Assembly (NCBI GenBank): GCA_049522565.1
Contig: JBEKNT010000284.1
Span: 1-8,795 of the forward strand
Direction of reading: 5' to 3'
Source of the DNA: JASHVB01 sp049522565
GTDB lineage: Bacteria > Pseudomonadota > Alphaproteobacteria > Acetobacterales > Acetobacteraceae
DNA length: 8,795 nt
The number at the start of each line of letters is the position of its first letter. The first letter of the stretch is position 1. Below, in pieces: positions 6,431-8,795 of the stretch. The notes below the pieces were generated by a model that did not search any database, was not told the DNA's origin, and saw only the letters and a list, made by a program, of their open reading frames with translations. The position numbers and the translations under genes were made by a program.

Positions 6431-6452
6431 GGCCGCGCTTGCTACCGCGGCC
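6431..6452. promoter_or_regulatory. Small inverted repeat upstream of the EF-G-like gene
   Basis: GGCCGCG (6431-6437) and CGCGGCC (6446-6452) are exact complements around an eight-base spacer. The right arm overlaps the first unit of the 14-bp tandem repeat. Its function is unknown. Confidence 0.3.
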
Positions 6453-6474
6453 ATGACACAGCGGCCATGACACA
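6447..6474. repeat. Two perfect tandem copies of a 14-bp unit
   Basis: GCGGCCATGACACA occurs at 6447-6460 and again at 6461-6474 with no spacer. The core TGACACA of each unit is also present in the opposite orientation (TGTGTCA, 6409-6415). A related TGTCACA lies at 6509-6515. The cluster sits 140-210 bp upstream of the EF-G-like start in a non-coding stretch, so these may be binding sites. Replication slippage could equally explain a simple duplication. Confidence 0.6.
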
Positions 6475-6539
6475 AAGGCGTAGCCGTCGGTTGGCGCGGG
6501 GACTCGCCTGTCACAGAAACTTCGCTAGGATCGCGGCAC

Positions 6540-6589
6540 GGGGTCGTCCGGGCCCTCGTGTGGCAGAACCACAACGCGGCCGGCACCCC
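6540..6589 (+). promoter_or_regulatory. Imperfect leader hairpin before the EF-G-like gene
   Basis: GGGGT (6540-6544) pairs with ACCCC (6585-6589), CCGG (6548-6551) with CCGG (6580-6583), and TGTGG (6559-6563) with CCACA (6569-6573) around a CAGAA loop. Small internal loops separate the helices. If transcribed, it would place a stem-loop ending 14 bases before the strong AGGAGG site (6604-6609). I see no similarity to a known riboswitch. In GC-rich DNA such imperfect stems also arise by chance. Confidence 0.3.
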
Positions 6590-6616
6590 ATGCAATAAAC
6601 CTCAGGAGGCGCGGCC

Positions 6617-8590
6617 ATGTCAGGAAACCAGAACGGCAGAAGTCCCCGCTCGGTGGCGCTGGTGGGGCCATACAGCAGCGGCAAATCCACCCTGTTCGAG
6701 GCGATGATGGAAGCCGCCGGCGCGCCGGTGAAACGACCCGCCGATCCGCGCAACCGCCCGATGACCACCGAGGTCCGCATCGGTCACGGCAGCTATCTCG
6801 GCGATCCCTGGGCGGTGCTGGACTGCCCCGGCTCGATCGAGTTCAGCCACGAGATGTGCGCGGCGCTGGCGATGGTGGACGTCGCCGTCGTGGTCTGCGA
6901 GCCGGTGCCGGCGCGCGCGCTGACCGTCGCTCCGGCGCTGAAGCTGCTGGCCGACCTGAGCGTGCCGCACGTGCTGTTCATCAACAAGATCGACACGCTG
7001 GAGGGCAGCGTGCGCGACACGCTGGCGGCGTTGCAGGCCTATGCGAAGTCGCCGCTGGTGCTGCGCCAGATGCCGATCATCGATGGCCAGGCGGTCAGCG
7101 GCTATGTCGATGTGGTGAGCGAGCGCGCGTATCGCTATCGCAAGGGCCAGGCCTCCGAATTGATGCAGATTCCCTCGGAGATGCAGGACGAAGAGCAGGC
7201 GGCGCTGGGCAAGCTGGTCGAGACGCTGGCCGACCATGACGATGCGCTGCTGGAGAAGGTGCTGGAGGACATAAAGCCCAGCCCCGACGAGATCTATCGC
7301 GACCTGCGCAAGGACCTGGCGGCCGGCGCGGTGATCGAGGTGCTGCTGGGCTCGGCGGAAAACGCCAACGGCGTGCGCCGGCTCTGGAAGGCGCTGCGGC
7401 ACGACACGCCGTTTGTCGCCGAGACCGCCGAGCGCAAGGGCATTGCCGCCGACGGCCCGCCCCTGGCGCAGGTCTTCAAGACCGTGCATGCCGGCCATAC
7501 GGGCAAGCTGTCCTATGCGCGCGTCTGGCGCGGCACGATCAAGGATGGCGCGACGTTGGGTGGCTCGCGGCTTGGCGGCATCTATCATTTCCAGGGCGGC
7601 GACCTGGCGAAATGCACCGAGGCGGTGGCGGGCGACATCGTCGCGTTCAGCCGGCTGGAGGGTGTGGCAACCGGTGCCACGGTGTCACCCGGTGCGACGC
7701 CGGAGCAATTGCCGTTCCCGGTGCCGCCGTCGCCGGTCTATTCGCTGGCGATCGTCACCTCCGATCACAAGGACGACGTGAAGCTGAATGGCGCGTTGAC
7801 CAAGCTGCGCGAGGAAGACCCGACGCTGTCGGTGACGCAGGCGCAGGACACCAGCGAGACCGTGCTGCATGGCCAGGGCGAGATGCATTTGAACGCGACG
7901 GTCGCCCGGCTGTCGAACAACTACGCGCTGAAGGTGGCGACCCACAAACCGCAGGTCGCCTTCAAGGAGACCATCCGCCGGGCGGTGCACGAGCATGGCC
8001 GGCTGAAAAAGCAGAGCGGCGGACACGGCCAGTTCGCCGACGTCAAGATCGATATTTCCCCGCGCGAACGCGGGGCCGGGTTCGAATTCATCGACAAGGT
8101 GGTGGGCGGCGCGGTGCCGCGCAATTTCATTCCAGCCGTGGGGGAGGCGGCGGAGGAAGCGGCGAAGAAGGGTCCGTTCGGCTATCCGGTGGTGGATATT
8201 TCCGTCACGCTGGTGGACGGCCAGTTCCACAGCGTGGACAGCTCCGACATGGCATTCAAGACCGCCACCAGCCTGGCAATGAAGGAGGGGCTGGCGAAGG
8301 CCGATCCGGTGCTGCTGGAGCCGATCTATCGCGTGAGCGTCAGCGTGCCGAACGACTACACCGCGCGCGCGCAGCGGCTGATCACCGGGCGGCGCGGGCA
8401 GATCCTCGGGTTTGCCGAGCGCGAGGGCTGGCCCGGCTGGGACGACGTGGAGGCGCTGGTGCCGGAAGCCGAACTGCACGACCTGATCATCGAGCTGCGC
8501 TCGCAGACGCTGGGATTGGGCACGTATCGCAAGGAGTTCGACCATCTGGCGGAGACGCGCGGCGGCGAAATACGGCGCGGCGCGGCGTAG
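6617..8590 (+). CDS. EF-G-like translational GTPase (elongation factor G paralogue)
   Basis: This is a 657-residue protein in the EF-G order: GTPase domain about 10-265, domain II about 280-360, domain III about 372-445, domain IV about 446-565 and domain V about 566-645. The P-loop is GPYSSGKST (17-25), NKID is 123-126 and the G5 motif GSAENANG is 245-252. Domain IV keeps SGGHGQFADV (467-476), IPAV (505-508) and the tip sequence FHSVDSSDMAFK (537-548). Differences from housekeeping EF-G are clear. The P-loop is not AHIDAGKT, and switch II reads DCPGS (69-73) where EF-G has DTPGH. The catalytic His is thus Ser and hydrolysis may be slow or need a partner. It probably acts on ribosomes in a specialised role and is not the main translocase. 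AGGAGG seven bases upstream fixes the start. It appears monocistronic. Confidence 0.9.
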   Translation: MSGNQNGRSPRSVALVGPYSSGKSTLFEAMMEAAGAPVKRPADPRNRPMTTEVRIGHGSYLGDPWAVLDCPGSIEFSHEMCAALAMVDVAVVVCEPVPARALTVAPALKLLADLSVPHVLFINKIDTLEGSVRDTLAALQAYAKSPLVLRQMPIIDGQAVSGYVDVVSERAYRYRKGQASELMQIPSEMQDEEQAALGKLVETLADHDDALLEKVLEDIKPSPDEIYRDLRKDLAAGAVIEVLLGSAENANGVRRLWKALRHDTPFVAETAERKGIAADGPPLAQVFKTVHAGHTGKLSYARVWRGTIKDGATLGGSRLGGIYHFQGGDLAKCTEAVAGDIVAFSRLEGVATGATVSPGATPEQLPFPVPPSPVYSLAIVTSDHKDDVKLNGALTKLREEDPTLSVTQAQDTSETVLHGQGEMHLNATVARLSNNYALKVATHKPQVAFKETIRRAVHEHGRLKKQSGGHGQFADVKIDISPRERGAGFEFIDKVVGGAVPRNFIPAVGEAAEEAAKKGPFGYPVVDISVTLVDGQFHSVDSSDMAFKTATSLAMKEGLAKADPVLLEPIYRVSVSVPNDYTARAQRLITGRRGQILGFAEREGWPGWDDVEALVPEAELHDLIIELRSQTLGLGTYRKEFDHLAETRGGEIRRGAA

Positions 8591-8610
8591 CGGGCGGGGG
8601 AAGAGGGACA

Positions 8611-8741
8611 GAGGCAAGACTCCCCCTCCCGGGTTGGGGGGAGGGGTGCGTGCCCCCGGCAGTCGGGGCGCACGCACCCCTCCCCCCAACCCCCTCCCTC
8701 AAGGGGAGGGGGTGTGCTCTGCTCGCAACGGCTCTTGCCTC
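8611..8741. repeat. Nested palindromic repeat downstream of the EF-G-like gene
   Basis: A 23-base exact inverted repeat (8631-8653 with 8670-8692) surrounds a core in which four further C-G pairs form after one mismatch. Outside it CCCCCTCCC near 8622-8630 pairs with GGGAGGGGG near 8703-8711. Further out GAGGCAAGA (8611-8619) is the exact complement of TCTTGCCTC (8733-8741). The loop-proximal GGGGTGCG and CGCACCCC are shared with the copy at 4057-4161, while the loops differ. It starts about 20 bp after the stop codon and could end or stabilise the transcript. It is non-coding. Confidence 0.8.
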
Positions 8742-8782
8742 CCCTGCGCGGGCAAATGTCATTATCAGGAGCGCGGATCTTG

Positions 8783-8795
8783 ATGAAACTGTTCG
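8783..8795 (+). CDS. Possible start of a further gene, cut by the window edge
   Basis: ATG AAA CTG TTC opens a frame at the last 13 bases, with AGGAG (8767-8771) eleven bases upstream. An in-frame TTG lies just before it at 8780. Only four residues (MKLF) are visible, so no function can be given. Confidence 0.35.

Noticed and set aside
6447..6474. CRISPR array or integron-type repeat
   Set aside because: There are only two adjacent 14-bp units with no spacer and no cas or integrase genes nearby.
6620..7588. Minus-strand frame of 322 codons, with another at 7685-8689, under the EF-G-like gene
   Set aside because: Both are His/Arg/Gln-rich shadows of the EF-G-like coding strand. The second also runs into the repeat at 8611-8741.
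8611..8741. Insertion sequence or classical Rho-independent terminator
   Set aside because: The element has no coding capacity for a transposase and no T tract after the stem. It is better described as a REP/MITE-like palindrome that may still affect transcript ends.

Overview
This is a GC-rich, densely coded bacterial window, most consistent with an alphaproteobacterium. Acetobacteraceae or another Rhodospirillales is my guess, from the protein style and the GC-rich palindromic repeats; no rRNA or other marker gene confirms it. There is no CRISPR array, tRNA, rRNA, integrase or insertion sequence.

Left part (1-2542): a divergent pair. A two-domain polyphosphate:AMP phosphotransferase (pap) reads leftward. 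A small soluble class III adenylate cyclase with a C-terminal FHA domain reads rightward. Promoter-like boxes for both directions overlap in the short gap between them.

Middle part (2676-6380): a homogentisate (tyrosine/phenylalanine) catabolic locus on the minus strand. Transcription order is maiA remnant, hmgA (homogentisate 1,2-dioxygenase), then fahA (fumarylacetoacetase). A MarR-family regulator is divergent from it. HmgA opens the ring of homogentisate to maleylacetoacetate, MaiA should isomerise this to fumarylacetoacetate, and FahA splits that to fumarate and acetoacetate. hmgA and fahA look intact. The maiA frame is only 82 codons: it joins the normal N-terminus directly to the normal C-terminal tail, so the middle of the enzyme is missing. 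This is the most striking gene-level observation.

Right part (6381-8795): a 236-bp intergenic region rich in dyad symmetries and a 14-bp tandem repeat. It is followed by an EF-G-like translational GTPase whose switch II DxPGH motif reads DCPGS. The window ends at the first codons of another possible gene.

A family of GC-rich inverted repeats punctuates the gene ends: a partial copy at 1-30, a 105-bp near-perfect palindrome at 4057-4161, and a nested palindrome at 8611-8741. A more diverged hairpin cluster lies at 2541-2700, and it supplies the last codons and stop of fahA. The arms carry quadruplex-type G tracts. I see no clearly new defence or mobile system. The best leads are the collapsed maiA, the repeat family with its effect on gene ends, and the structured leader of the EF-G-like gene.
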